From NCBI GenBank assembly GCA_031276035.1, contig JAISNV010000001.1, positions 428,816 to 492,815 of the forward strand: a stretch of DNA of 64,000 bases. The letters run 5' to 3'. The DNA is from Bacteroidales bacterium (GTDB lineage: Bacteria; Bacteroidota; Bacteroidia; Bacteroidales; BM520). This document shows, one piece after another, positions 1 through 7,794 of this stretch (position 1 is the first letter of the stretch; every line of letters starts with the position of its first letter). The notes beneath the pieces are model-generated. The model was not told the DNA's origin. It made no database searches and saw nothing but the letters and a program-made list of their open reading frames with translations. The position numbers and the translations under genes were made by a program.

Positions 1-792
1 TTTATACCAACTTGTAAATGTTTCTTTCCTCTTTTTGATAAATTTGCCACTGTCGAAAATCAAAAGAGCTACTTCCGCATACTCTCTGCCTATTCTCTTT
101 TTTCGTAAATCGATTAATAAATTTTCATCAAAATAATTAAAGCTTCTTCCCATGCCTTTAAAGGTAGGATCAAAATAACTTTTCAATAAATCCTTTTGTT
201 CATCTGTAAACTGTCTAATCCCCTCTTGAATCTCGTTTTGTGGAGGTTGTATTGATTCATGAATTGAGGTGTTTTGTTGCAGCTCTGTATTGTTATTTAA
301 ATTTCTTTCATTATTGAGCAAATCCAAAATACAATAATTATGATAAAGCAACAATTCATTTTTAAAACAATCATAAATAATAGTTCTGTTTTCTATTGTA
401 TCTATTGCCTCTATTGTGCTTATATTAGTTGTAAAATCGTTATCAATTTTATTATTAACATATCCCCTTAAAAATAGTTCAAAACCATCATCTTTTTTGT
501 AAACAAATTTCGAGTCGCAAATATTCTTAAAAACTATTAAATTAGTTTCTTTAATATCATTATTTACTTTTCCTTCAAAACTTAACATATTTTCATTAAT
601 ACAAAAAAAGTTATTTTTCATTTTTTGTGCAGATATTTTACCTGGGGCTTGTGTTTCTTGGTTTTTTAGTAAAATACAAACTATACCAAATATAAATTCC
701 TTTGTCGCTTCATCAGAAAATACTCGTGTATTGTTTATGATACTGTCATTTTCTCTTAATAGCTCGTATGCTGTTGGTTTATCTATATCCAT
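1..792 (-). CDS. Hypothetical protein next to integrase (3' end outside window)
   Basis: An open frame runs without a stop from an ATG at 792 to the left edge (264 codons, incomplete). It starts MDIDKPTAYELLREND and the visible end reads GKFIKKRKETFTSWYK. I do not recognise the family. The product looks soluble, with no signal peptide or membrane segment. A Gln/Asn-rich linker (around NNTELQQNTSIHESIQPPQN) separates an N-terminal region of about 180 residues from a charged C-terminal region with several KK/RK pairs, which would suit a nucleic-acid-binding protein, but that is a guess. The start lies 4 nt after the stop of the integrase gene on the same strand, so the two are almost certainly co-transcribed, and this gene probably belongs to the same integrative element. 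Confidence 0.75.
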   Translation of the reverse strand, partial: MDIDKPTAYELLRENDSIINNTRVFSDEATKEFIFGIVCILLKNQETQAPGKISAQKMKNNFFCINENMLSFEGKVNNDIKETNLIVFKNICDSKFVYKKDDGFELFLRGYVNNKIDNDFTTNISTIEAIDTIENRTIIYDCFKNELLLYHNYCILDLLNNERNLNNNTELQQNTSIHESIQPPQNEIQEGIRQFTDEQKDLLKSYFDPTFKGMGRSFNYFDENLLIDLRKKRIGREYAEVALLIFDSGKFIKKRKETFTSWYK

Positions 793-796
793 GATA

Positions 797-1978
797 TTAA
801 ATATTTATTTTTGGCAAACTATTTATAGCATCCTGTTTCAAACTATCTACTGCTCGTGTATATTTCTCTGTGTGTTTTAATCCTGAATGTCCTAAAAGAC
901 TTGCAACGGTTTTTATATTCGCACCGTTATTCAAAATATTAACGGCAAAAGAATGTCTTGCACAATGCCATGTGATATGTTTATTTATTCCTGCTCTCTT
1001 TGTCCAACGTGATAATGCTTTGTTACACATCGTTGAACTTGGAAGGTTAAATATCAACTCATCTAAGCCGTTCTGTTGAGGTTTCCCGATGAGGTTAAGT
1101 AAATCATCATTTAAGGGAATAATAACGCCACTTGACGTGCTTTTGCCGCTTGTTTTGGCTTGTTCAAATGATAGTATCTTGTTTGAATAATCAACATTTT
1201 TAAACCTCAACTCTTTTATATCACAAAATCTAATTCCGGAATACATGCAAAAAATAAATGCTTTCCTGATGGTTTGGTTTTGTTCGGGGTATGTTGTTTG
1301 TATAAGTGTTTCCATTTCTTCAATACTAAGAACATCTTTTTTTAATATTTGGTCATCGGCTTTACATTTAATGCTTGCACATGGGTTTTTCACTAAAATA
1401 CCTTGTTCAATAGCATTATTTATCATTTTCTTAAAACGTGATAAGATTGTTTTTGCACCCTCGCCCTTTGATGTGCTTTCTAAATATTCAGCATAGGACT
1501 TCATCATATCTATTGTTAGCTGTTCGGGTTTTAGCCTTTCTTGATAAATAATATACCTGTCATCTTCTTGCAAGAATGCTTTAAAACGATTATAAGCCAT
1601 AACAATAACTCTTATATCTTTTTTTGTATACCTGTTAATGTATGATTTAAAATAATCATGTAGGTTAATGTTTTTAGTTTTTGGTATTCTATATCCTGTT
1701 TGTTGTTCTTTTAATTCTCGTTCTTTCTCTGCTCTTATTTCCTTTGCAAGCTCTAAAGTTTGTTTGTTTTGAAGTTTATCTATAGGGTTTCTTGAATTGA
1801 TTAGGTAAAGCCCTAAAAACTCTTTTTGTCTATCCGATTTGGTTATCTTCTTCCCTGTGTCATCATAACTCGTTGTACTTCCATAATAATACCACAAATA
1901 TAGGCTTTCCCGGCCGTCGGCAAGTTTCTTTGTCATCAACTTTGGATTATCTGTTTTGGTATTGTCTATTTTTGCCAT
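797..1978 (-). CDS. Tyrosine recombinase / integrase
   Basis: A 393-aa site-specific tyrosine recombinase of the type found on Bacteroidota integrative elements. The N-terminal ~90 residues form an arm-binding-type domain (many basic residues and YLWYYYG). A SAM-like core-binding domain follows at about 100-210, and the catalytic domain at about 215-385. Catalytic residues are visible in order: Arg in MYSGIRFCDIKEL, the H-x-x-R box in WHCARHSFAV, His in LLGHSGLKHTEKY, and the nucleophile Tyr in EKYTRAV. The length is normal and no key residue is missing, so the enzyme should be active. A promoter with tandem repeats lies upstream (2019-2063) and an unknown gene follows 4 nt downstream. The element it belongs to extends beyond the left edge. 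Confidence 0.95.
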   Translation of the reverse strand: MAKIDNTKTDNPKLMTKKLADGRESLYLWYYYGSTTSYDDTGKKITKSDRQKEFLGLYLINSRNPIDKLQNKQTLELAKEIRAEKERELKEQQTGYRIPKTKNINLHDYFKSYINRYTKKDIRVIVMAYNRFKAFLQEDDRYIIYQERLKPEQLTIDMMKSYAEYLESTSKGEGAKTILSRFKKMINNAIEQGILVKNPCASIKCKADDQILKKDVLSIEEMETLIQTTYPEQNQTIRKAFIFCMYSGIRFCDIKELRFKNVDYSNKILSFEQAKTSGKSTSSGVIIPLNDDLLNLIGKPQQNGLDELIFNLPSSTMCNKALSRWTKRAGINKHITWHCARHSFAVNILNNGANIKTVASLLGHSGLKHTEKYTRAVDSLKQDAINSLPKINI

Positions 1979-2018
1979 GACTGATTGATTTTATTACTCT
2001 TTTGTTTTCTTTTATTTG

Positions 2019-2052
2019 CAAAGATAATCAACATAATTTATTGGGGGACAAA
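2019..2052 (-). promoter_or_regulatory. Integrase promoter (TTTG-N22-TATCTTTG)
   Basis: Read on the minus strand, the -7 element TATCTTTG covers 2019-2026 and a -33 TTTG covers 2049-2052, 22 nt apart, matching the Bacteroidota consensus. The inferred transcription start is about 2012, giving a leader of roughly 35 nt. The -33 box is the first four bases of one of the 11-bp tandem repeats at 2042-2063. Confidence 0.7.
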
Positions 2053-2063
2053 TGGGGGACAAA
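2042..2063. repeat. Two perfect 11-bp tandem repeats over integrase -33 box
   Basis: TGGGGGACAAA is repeated twice back to back (2042-2052 and 2053-2063); on the minus strand each unit is TTTGTCCCCCA. One helical turn apart and covering the -33 element, the pair has the layout of an operator or recombinase-binding repeat. The G-run stands out in an AT-rich intergenic region. Confidence 0.85.
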
Positions 2064-2198
2064 AAAGAGTATAAAAAGAAACAAATATAAGAAAATAAAA
2101 AATCATATTTTTACTTAAACGCCTGATCTAATTAGTTTTTATCTTCCTTTGTTTTCTTATATTTTCATGGTATTGTACAGGCCTCGGGTACGGGGAAG

Positions 2199-2237
2199 AA
2201 AAAGCCTAACTGATAATTAATCGGTTGGGCTTTTTTT
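2199..2237 (+). terminator. Rho-independent terminator without an obvious upstream gene
   Basis: The arm AAAAAGCCTAAC (2199-2210) pairs with GTTGGGCTTTTT (2224-2235), giving 12 bp with one G-T pair, a loop of 13 nt and a following T-run. It reads as a plus-strand terminator, but no plus-strand gene precedes it. The A-run on the left could make it work in both directions. Confidence 0.75.
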
Positions 2238-2421
2238 ATTGACAGAAGCACGTATATTCTTTTCAGCGACAGTGTTCGTTTTTCAAATTTGCTCCCAGCT
2301 TTGCAAAAGGCAAAACGGTTAATATGTTCGTCATTGGAAAGCAATTAATAAATTATTATCATTAAATTTGATTGTATCTGATTTATTATATTGATTATTA
2401 ACGGCAAATAATTTTTATGCT

Positions 2422-2455
2422 TTTGTATGAAAAAAGCCTACTTTTTGTACTTTTG
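2422..2455 (+). promoter_or_regulatory. Promoter of the ATP-grasp/GNAT operon
   Basis: A -33 TTTG (2422-2425) and a -7 TACTTTTG (2448-2455) are 22 nt apart. Transcription would start near 2461, giving a leader of about 73 nt before the ATG at 2534. Confidence 0.65.
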
Positions 2456-2533
2456 CAGCATAATGAACATTTTTTCTTTGAAGAAAACTTGTAAAAAAAA
2501 GTTTTTTAACCTAAAAACCGGTTAATACAATTT

Positions 2534-4000
2534 ATGAATGACGTATTGATTTTGTTGGATAGTATAAACGATTGGAAACCATACTATGAAACCAACAGTA
2601 TTTTAACTGTGCCTGATTATCTGAAGCATAAACTACATGGAAAAGAATCCAGACTTGTTATAAACCTGAGTAATGATTATAGTTACAATTCCGAAGGATA
2701 TTATTGTTCATTGCTGGCACAAACGCGGGGACAAAAAGTTATTCCTGGCGTTGAAATTATCAATAAGCTGGAGACAGGAACGGGTATTCGAATGGATCGT
2801 AATCTGCAGAAAACCTGTTATCAATGGATACAAAAGAAAAATATTACAGATGATATCTGGTATCTGAATGTTTATTTTGGCACATGCCAAGAAGAAGGCT
2901 TGAAAAAAGTTGCCCGTTTTATCTTCGACAATTATCCCTGTCCTTTGTTGAGAGTCGGGTTTAATACCCGGTCTCGAAATCAGATTGAAACAATCCAATC
3001 ATTGTCATTGAAAGACTTGAATGAAAAGGAACAGGATTATTTTGCGGAAGCTTTGGACAATTTCAGCAAGAAAGTATGGCGAACACCCCGAACTCCTAAG
3101 TCGATGCGTTACAGTCTTGCAATTTTGTACGATCCGGAAGAGAAATTTCCTCCGAGCAACAAAAAAGCAATTTCCAAATTTATGGAGATTGCAAAAAAAA
3201 TGAGTATTTACACTGAACTTATCACCGAAGAAGATGCTATGCGACTGATGGAATTTGATGCTTTGTTCATCCGCACCACCACTTCGCTGAACCATTTTAC
3301 GTTTCACCTGTCACAAAAAGCTATGATGAACGATATGGTTGCTATTGATGATCCTCTGTCGATTATACGTTGTACCAATAAAGTATATCTCAACGAATTA
3401 TTGGAAAAAGAAAAAATACCGGCGCCCGCATCCATGTTGATTTTCAAATCAAATGATAATTCTTTCGAACAGATTAGTACCCAACTGGGAGTTCCGTTCA
3501 TTTTGAAAATCCCCGATGGTTCATTTTCTCATGGAATGCATAAAATAAATAATGAACAGGAATTGGATATTGCCTTGAATATGTTATTTGAGAAATCAGC
3601 TATTTTGCTTGCTCAGGAATTTATTCCGACTGATTTTGATTGGCGTATAGGTATTTTGAACGGCGAAGCAATTTTCGCTTGCAAGTATTACATGGCTAAA
3701 GGGCATTGGCAAATTTATCATCATCTGGATACCGGAAAAAGTCAATCCGGATTGGTAAATACAATTCCGATTTATCAGGTTCCGCAGAATGTTTTACGAA
3801 CAGCCATCAAGGCTACTTCATGTATAGGAAAAGGATTGTACGGAGTTGATTTAAAGGTGGTAAACGACCGTGCCGTTGTGATTGAAATAAACGATAATCC
3901 AAATATCGATTATGGAATAGAAGATGCTATTCTGGGCGATGAATTGTATTACAGGATATTGAATCATTTTATTCGTTGTATGGAATTAAAACATCATTAA
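2534..4000 (+). CDS. RimK-family ATP-grasp ligase with RLAN N-terminal domain
   Basis: A 488-aa ATP-dependent carboxylate-amine ligase. The N-terminal ~200 residues look like the RimK-like ATP-grasp N-terminal (RLAN) domain; residues ~270-485 are the ATP-grasp fold. Visible motifs are the lid/nucleotide-binding stretch PFILKIPDGSFSHGMHK, DWRIGILNGEAIFACKYY, and the Mg-binding end GVDLKVV...VIEINDNPNID with the acidic E-x-N pair. RimK itself adds glutamate to ribosomal protein S6, but members with this N-terminus are predicted peptide or small-molecule ligases of unknown substrate. A GNAT acetyltransferase gene starts 3 nt after its stop, so the two products probably modify the same molecule. 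The C39-peptidase partner seen with some relatives is absent. The protein is cytoplasmic, with no signal peptide. Confidence 0.85.
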   Translation: MNDVLILLDSINDWKPYYETNSILTVPDYLKHKLHGKESRLVINLSNDYSYNSEGYYCSLLAQTRGQKVIPGVEIINKLETGTGIRMDRNLQKTCYQWIQKKNITDDIWYLNVYFGTCQEEGLKKVARFIFDNYPCPLLRVGFNTRSRNQIETIQSLSLKDLNEKEQDYFAEALDNFSKKVWRTPRTPKSMRYSLAILYDPEEKFPPSNKKAISKFMEIAKKMSIYTELITEEDAMRLMEFDALFIRTTTSLNHFTFHLSQKAMMNDMVAIDDPLSIIRCTNKVYLNELLEKEKIPAPASMLIFKSNDNSFEQISTQLGVPFILKIPDGSFSHGMHKINNEQELDIALNMLFEKSAILLAQEFIPTDFDWRIGILNGEAIFACKYYMAKGHWQIYHHLDTGKSQSGLVNTIPIYQVPQNVLRTAIKATSCIGKGLYGVDLKVVNDRAVVIEINDNPNIDYGIEDAILGDELYYRILNHFIRCMELKHH

Positions 4001-4003
4001 TCA

Positions 4004-4453
4004 ATGGGCTCAATAATTACTCAGGCAACTTCCGCCGACCTAGATAGGATATTTGAAATAGAAAATCAAAGTTTTGGTGCCGAAAAGTTTTCCAGAAGAC
4101 AACTTGCTTATCTCATCAACCGGGCAAAAGGAATATTCTATATTCTAAAATCCGGTGATAAAATTGTTGCTTACATGTCTTTATTGCATCGTCCTAAGAC
4201 AAATGTTTTGCGGATTTACTCCATCGCTGTTCACCCTTCTGAAAGAGGAAAGCATTTCTCCGATAAACTTATCACAACTGCAATTGAATATGCGAAACAA
4301 AAACAATTAAAAATCGTTTCGCTGGAGGTGAAAACCACAAATCTACCGGCAATCGGCTTGTATGAAAAATACGGTTTTGTTCAGAAGACTATCAAAAAAG
4401 AATATTATACCGACGGAACGGATGCTTGTATTATGCGGCTGAAAATCGAATAA
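4004..4453 (+). CDS. GNAT-family N-acetyltransferase
   Basis: A 149-aa single-domain GNAT protein, RimI-like. The acetyl-CoA-binding motif A is visible around IAVHPSERGKHFSDKL (the Q/R-x-x-G-x-G/A position reads ERGKHF), followed by VKTTNLPAIGLYEKYGFV, the typical motif B with a conserved Asn and the YEKYGF turn. It begins 3 nt after the ATP-grasp ligase stop and has no promoter of its own, so it is translationally coupled. The substrate is unknown; alpha-amino acetylation of a peptide or a small metabolite made by the neighbouring ligase is the most natural inference. No terminator is visible before the next gene. Confidence 0.85.
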   Translation: MGSIITQATSADLDRIFEIENQSFGAEKFSRRQLAYLINRAKGIFYILKSGDKIVAYMSLLHRPKTNVLRIYSIAVHPSERGKHFSDKLITTAIEYAKQKQLKIVSLEVKTTNLPAIGLYEKYGFVQKTIKKEYYTDGTDACIMRLKIE

Positions 4454-4532
4454 GAATCTTATCTATCAGAACTTTGTCGTTTTAATAGTGTAATTCCACT
4501 TTTTAATCATCATAATTAAAATAAAAATCATG

Positions 4533-4540
4533 TAATTTTG
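4533..4540 (+). promoter_or_regulatory. -7 element of sirtuin gene, giving a very short or absent leader
   Basis: TAATTTTG at 4533-4540 is an exact TAnnTTTG box, and the start ATG is only 4 nt after it (4545). No good -33 TTTG is present. If this box is used, transcription begins at or next to the start codon. Confidence 0.5.
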
Positions 4541-4544
4541 CATC

Positions 4545-5258
4545 ATGCAAAAAGGATCGGCAAAAATAGTAATACTTACCGGCGCAGGAATTAGTGCCGA
4601 AAGCGGAATATCAACATTCAGAGATTCCGACGGATTATGGTGTAATCATAAAATAGAGGACGTATGTACTCCTATGGCATGGGCGAAAAATCCTCAATTG
4701 GTTACAGATTTTTACAATGCGCGAAGAAAGCAATTGTTTGAAGTTGTGCCGAATAATGCACATACAAAACTTGCGGAACTTGAGAAAAAATATGATGTAA
4801 CGGTTATTACACAAAATGTGGATGATTTACATGAACGCGGCGGTTCTTCAAATGTATTACATCTCCACGGAGAATTAAAAAAGGTTAGAAGTACGGTTAA
4901 CTCTAACCTGATATACGAACTTAAACATTGGGAAGTGAAAATAGGTGATATGTGTGAACTCGGTTCGCAATTACGACCGCATATTGTTTGGTTCGGTGAA
5001 GATGTGCCGAATTTTAACCTTGCAATGGAAATTTCTCAACAAGCCGATATTTTTATTGTCATAGGAACTTCTCTTCAAGTTTATCCGGCAGCATCATTGT
5101 TATATCTAATTAATAACAATGTACCGAAATATCTGATTGACCCTAATGCCGAAAACTATCAGAATATTGAAAATCTTTATATTATTAGGGAGAAGGCTAC
5201 AGTTGGGGTAGAAAAATTGGTTTCGAAATTAATGCGGTTTGATAAATTTACAAATTGA
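4545..5258 (+). CDS. SIR2-family NAD-dependent protein deacylase (SIRT5-like)
   Basis: A 237-aa sirtuin that removes acyl groups from lysine with NAD+. NAD-binding motifs are LTGAGISAESGISTFR (about 11-26), TQNVDDLHERGG (about 89-100), the catalytic His108 in HLHGEL, and GTSLQVYPA near the C-terminus. The FYNARR motif gives Tyr57-x-x-Arg60, the signature of SIRT5/CobB-type enzymes acting on succinyl- or malonyl-lysine. The usual four zinc cysteines are missing: between HLHGEL and RPHIVWFGE only one Cys is seen (CELGSQLRPH). The start at 4545 is fixed by the GAGIS motif lying 12 residues in. It is convergent with apbE. Confidence 0.92.
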   Translation: MQKGSAKIVILTGAGISAESGISTFRDSDGLWCNHKIEDVCTPMAWAKNPQLVTDFYNARRKQLFEVVPNNAHTKLAELEKKYDVTVITQNVDDLHERGGSSNVLHLHGELKKVRSTVNSNLIYELKHWEVKIGDMCELGSQLRPHIVWFGEDVPNFNLAMEISQQADIFIVIGTSLQVYPAASLLYLINNNVPKYLIDPNAENYQNIENLYIIREKATVGVEKLVSKLMRFDKFTN

Positions 5259-5335
5259 TAAAATCTTCAGAATCAGCGAATTAAATTAATCGGCAAATTG
5301 ACAATGAGATATTTATTCTTAACGTTTAGTACATT

Positions 5336-6361
5336 TTATCTTGTTAAATACTTCTCAAAGCCTCTCGTGTACATCGTTTTCAGCGATCCGTCTTTCTCGG
5401 AATAAATAAAGTAGGCATCAAACTCGGGATGAGTTTTCAGAAATTCCAAAGATTTTTCTTTTCCCATTACCATAAAAGCGGTAGCAAATGCATCGGCGGT
5501 TCCGCAATCATCTGCAATTACGGTTACACTCAATAAAGTATGTGCAACCGGATAACCCGTTTTGGGATCAATTGTATGTGAATATTTTATTCCGTCTTTT
5601 AAATAAAATCTTCTGTATGTTCCCGATGTTGCAACTGATTTATCGGTAAAAACTATAATATTATGTATATCTCTGCTTGAATCTTGATTTTCCGAAGGTT
5701 CTTCTATTCCTATTGCCCACAGTTTTCCATTAGGTTTTTTGCCGCTTGCACGAATTTCTCCTCCGATATCAACCAGAAATGAATTTAATCCTTTCTTTTT
5801 TAATTGTTCAGATAGCAAATCAACAGAATATCCTTTGGCTATCGCATTCAAATTAAGTGAAATTTCAGGATATTTTTTATAAATTTTATTGTTCCTTAAT
5901 TCAATGTTCCGATATCCTACAAACATCTTTAAAGAATCTATCGCATGTTTCGACGGTTGTTGTTCGTTTTTATTTCCGAAACCCCATAAATTGATAAGGT
6001 TTCCTGCTGTAATATCAAAAGCTCCGTCCGACATTTTCGAAACTTTCTGGGAGAGATTGAATATTCCTATAAAATCTTCATTCAACTCAACTTCTTTATT
6101 ATCATTGATTTTAGAAACAATTGAATTCGGTTCCCACAAAGAAGCGGTTTGTAAAAAATCTGCTAAAAATTTTTCAACTTCAATTTTCTTTACAACCGAA
6201 TCAAATGCATAATAGACCACGCGGTAATAAGTTCCTTGTGTAAACCCTTCGATAATAAATTGCAACGGATTGTTTAATCTTTGTGATGAAACAGGTATAG
6301 CACTCAAAAAGAGTAATATAATCACAAAGTTTCTAAACCAGTTTTTAAAAATTTTATTCAT
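5336..6361 (-). CDS. apbE: FAD:protein FMN transferase (ApbE)
   Basis: A 341-aa exported flavin transferase that attaches FMN covalently to Thr/Ser of periplasmic-side proteins such as Nqr/Rnf subunits. The N-terminus has a signal peptide (hydrophobic FVIILLFLSAIPVSSQ). Family motifs are LNLNAIAKGYSVDLL, FLVDIGGEIRASG, the KYSHTIDPKTGYP loop, and the metal-binding TADAFATAFMVMG. Length is normal. The gene starts 10 nt after the sufS stop on the same strand, so it is probably the last gene of the suf operon. No Nqr or Rnf target gene is in the window. Confidence 0.93.
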   Translation of the reverse strand: MNKIFKNWFRNFVIILLFLSAIPVSSQRLNNPLQFIIEGFTQGTYYRVVYYAFDSVVKKIEVEKFLADFLQTASLWEPNSIVSKINDNKEVELNEDFIGIFNLSQKVSKMSDGAFDITAGNLINLWGFGNKNEQQPSKHAIDSLKMFVGYRNIELRNNKIYKKYPEISLNLNAIAKGYSVDLLSEQLKKKGLNSFLVDIGGEIRASGKKPNGKLWAIGIEEPSENQDSSRDIHNIIVFTDKSVATSGTYRRFYLKDGIKYSHTIDPKTGYPVAHTLLSVTVIADDCGTADAFATAFMVMGKEKSLEFLKTHPEFDAYFIYSEKDGSLKTMYTRGFEKYLTR

Positions 6362-6371
6362 ATGTATTGAT

Positions 6372-7589
6372 TCAAGATTTAAACATTTTATTTACCGAAA
6401 CAAGCCCCTGTATAAATGCATCTATTTCCCTTTTAGTATTATAAATTGCAAATGAAGCTCTTGCCGTACCCGGAATTTTGAAAAAATCCATAACCGGTTC
6501 GGCACAATGATGTCCGGTTCTTATGGCTATTCCCATTTTATCAAGAATAATTCCCGTATCATAAGGATGAACACCGTTAATTAAAAATGAGATTACGCCT
6601 GCTTTATGTTCGGAAGTGCCGATAATTCTTACAAAACCGAGCTTTTTCATTTCTAAGAGACAATAATCCAGCAATTCCGTTTCGTACTTAATAATATTAT
6701 CGTAACCGATATTATTAATAAAATCTATGGCGGAACTCAATGCAAGAGCATCGCCAACGTTAGGGGTTCCGGCTTCGAACTTAAAAGGCAAATCATTATA
6801 AGTTGTTTTTTCAAAACTTACCGTTTTAATCATCTCTCCTCCACCCTGATATGGCGGCATGCTATCCAGCAATTCCTTTTTACCGTATAAAACACCGATA
6901 CCCATAGGAGCATACATTTTATGACCGGAAAAACAATAAAAATCGCAATCAAGTTCCTGAACGTCAACATTAAAATGTGAGATTGCCTGAGCTCCGTCAA
7001 TTAATACGGGAATATTATTTTCATGCGCTATTTCTATGATTTTCTTAATCGGATTTATTGTGCCGAGTGCGTTTGAAACATGTGCAACGGCTATGATTTT
7101 AGTTTTTTTATTGATTAATTCAATTAATTTTTCAATAATTATTTCACCTTTTTCATTGATTGGAATTACTCTTAAGTGCGCTTTCTTTTTTTCGCAAATT
7201 AATTGCCAAGGAACAATATTCGAGTGATGTTCTAAAGCGGAAATAATTACCTCATCACCTTCATTAAGAAACTTCTCCCCGAAAGAACTCGACACCAGAT
7301 TTATAGCTTCTGTTGTGCCCCGTGTAAATATTATTTCTTCGGAAAGTTTTGCGTTAATAAACTCTTTTATTTTATACCGGGTTCCTTCATATTTTTCCGT
7401 AGCATGCTGACTAAGAAAATGCACTCCGCGATGAATATTGCTGTTTTCATTTTTGTAGTAATTAACAAGCTCATCAATAACAGATTGCGGTTTCTGAGTA
7501 GTAGCGGCATTATCAAGATAAATCAAGGGCTTTCCGTAGATTGCTCTTTCAAGAATCGGAAATTTTGAACGGATATTTTTTATATTCAT
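6372..7589 (-). CDS. sufS: Cysteine desulfurase SufS
   Basis: A 405-aa PLP enzyme that takes sulfur from cysteine for Fe-S cluster assembly (group II NifS/CsdB/SufS). The PLP-binding lysine is in CFSGHKMYAPMG, the His/Asp pair in LEHHSNIVPW and VDGAQAISH, and the persulfide Cys in RTGHHCAEPVM. FTRGTTEAINLV binds cofactor phosphate. It lies 205 nt downstream of sufD on the same strand, a gap that holds a 16-bp palindrome (7691-7706). The partner sulfur acceptor (SufE or SufU) is not in the window. apbE follows after 10 nt. Confidence 0.95.
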   Translation of the reverse strand: MNIKNIRSKFPILERAIYGKPLIYLDNAATTQKPQSVIDELVNYYKNENSNIHRGVHFLSQHATEKYEGTRYKIKEFINAKLSEEIIFTRGTTEAINLVSSSFGEKFLNEGDEVIISALEHHSNIVPWQLICEKKKAHLRVIPINEKGEIIIEKLIELINKKTKIIAVAHVSNALGTINPIKKIIEIAHENNIPVLIDGAQAISHFNVDVQELDCDFYCFSGHKMYAPMGIGVLYGKKELLDSMPPYQGGGEMIKTVSFEKTTYNDLPFKFEAGTPNVGDALALSSAIDFINNIGYDNIIKYETELLDYCLLEMKKLGFVRIIGTSEHKAGVISFLINGVHPYDTGIILDKMGIAIRTGHHCAEPVMDFFKIPGTARASFAIYNTKREIDAFIQGLVSVNKMFKS

Positions 7590-7690
7590 AATCTTTAGTT
7601 TAAAATTTTTAGTTCCTTTATTTCGAAAAACTTAATAATAAAATGATTCGGAGAAAATAACATAACTAAATCAACATATTTGTTTATTCC

Positions 7691-7706
7691 AATATTTGCA
7701 AATATT
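7691..7706. promoter_or_regulatory. Perfect 16-bp palindrome in the sufD-sufS gap
   Basis: AATATTTGCAAATATT is a perfect inverted repeat about 100 nt upstream of the sufS start. Its shape fits a dimeric regulator's operator, but it does not match a named box I can assign, and in AT-rich DNA some palindromes arise by chance. Confidence 0.45.
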
Positions 7707-7794
7707 TCATTGTTAATTATTATTTTATGCAGTTATCCGAAAATTCTGAACAACTGGAATTAAACCGTTTTCAAAGATAATTCGAAATTTACTA

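Larger units (their letters stand above)
1979..2533. other. Intergenic region between integrase and ATP-grasp gene
   Basis: This 555-bp stretch between divergent genes holds the integrase promoter and its tandem repeats (2019-2063), a strong plus-strand terminator hairpin (2199-2237), and the promoter of the ATP-grasp gene (2422-2455). Just before the terminator, 2181-2195 can form a small GC-rich stem-loop (CCTCG, loop GGTA, CGGGG). I find no open frame or tRNA. The boundary of the integrative element probably lies here, but the attachment site cannot be fixed because only one end of the element is in the window. Confidence 0.6.
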
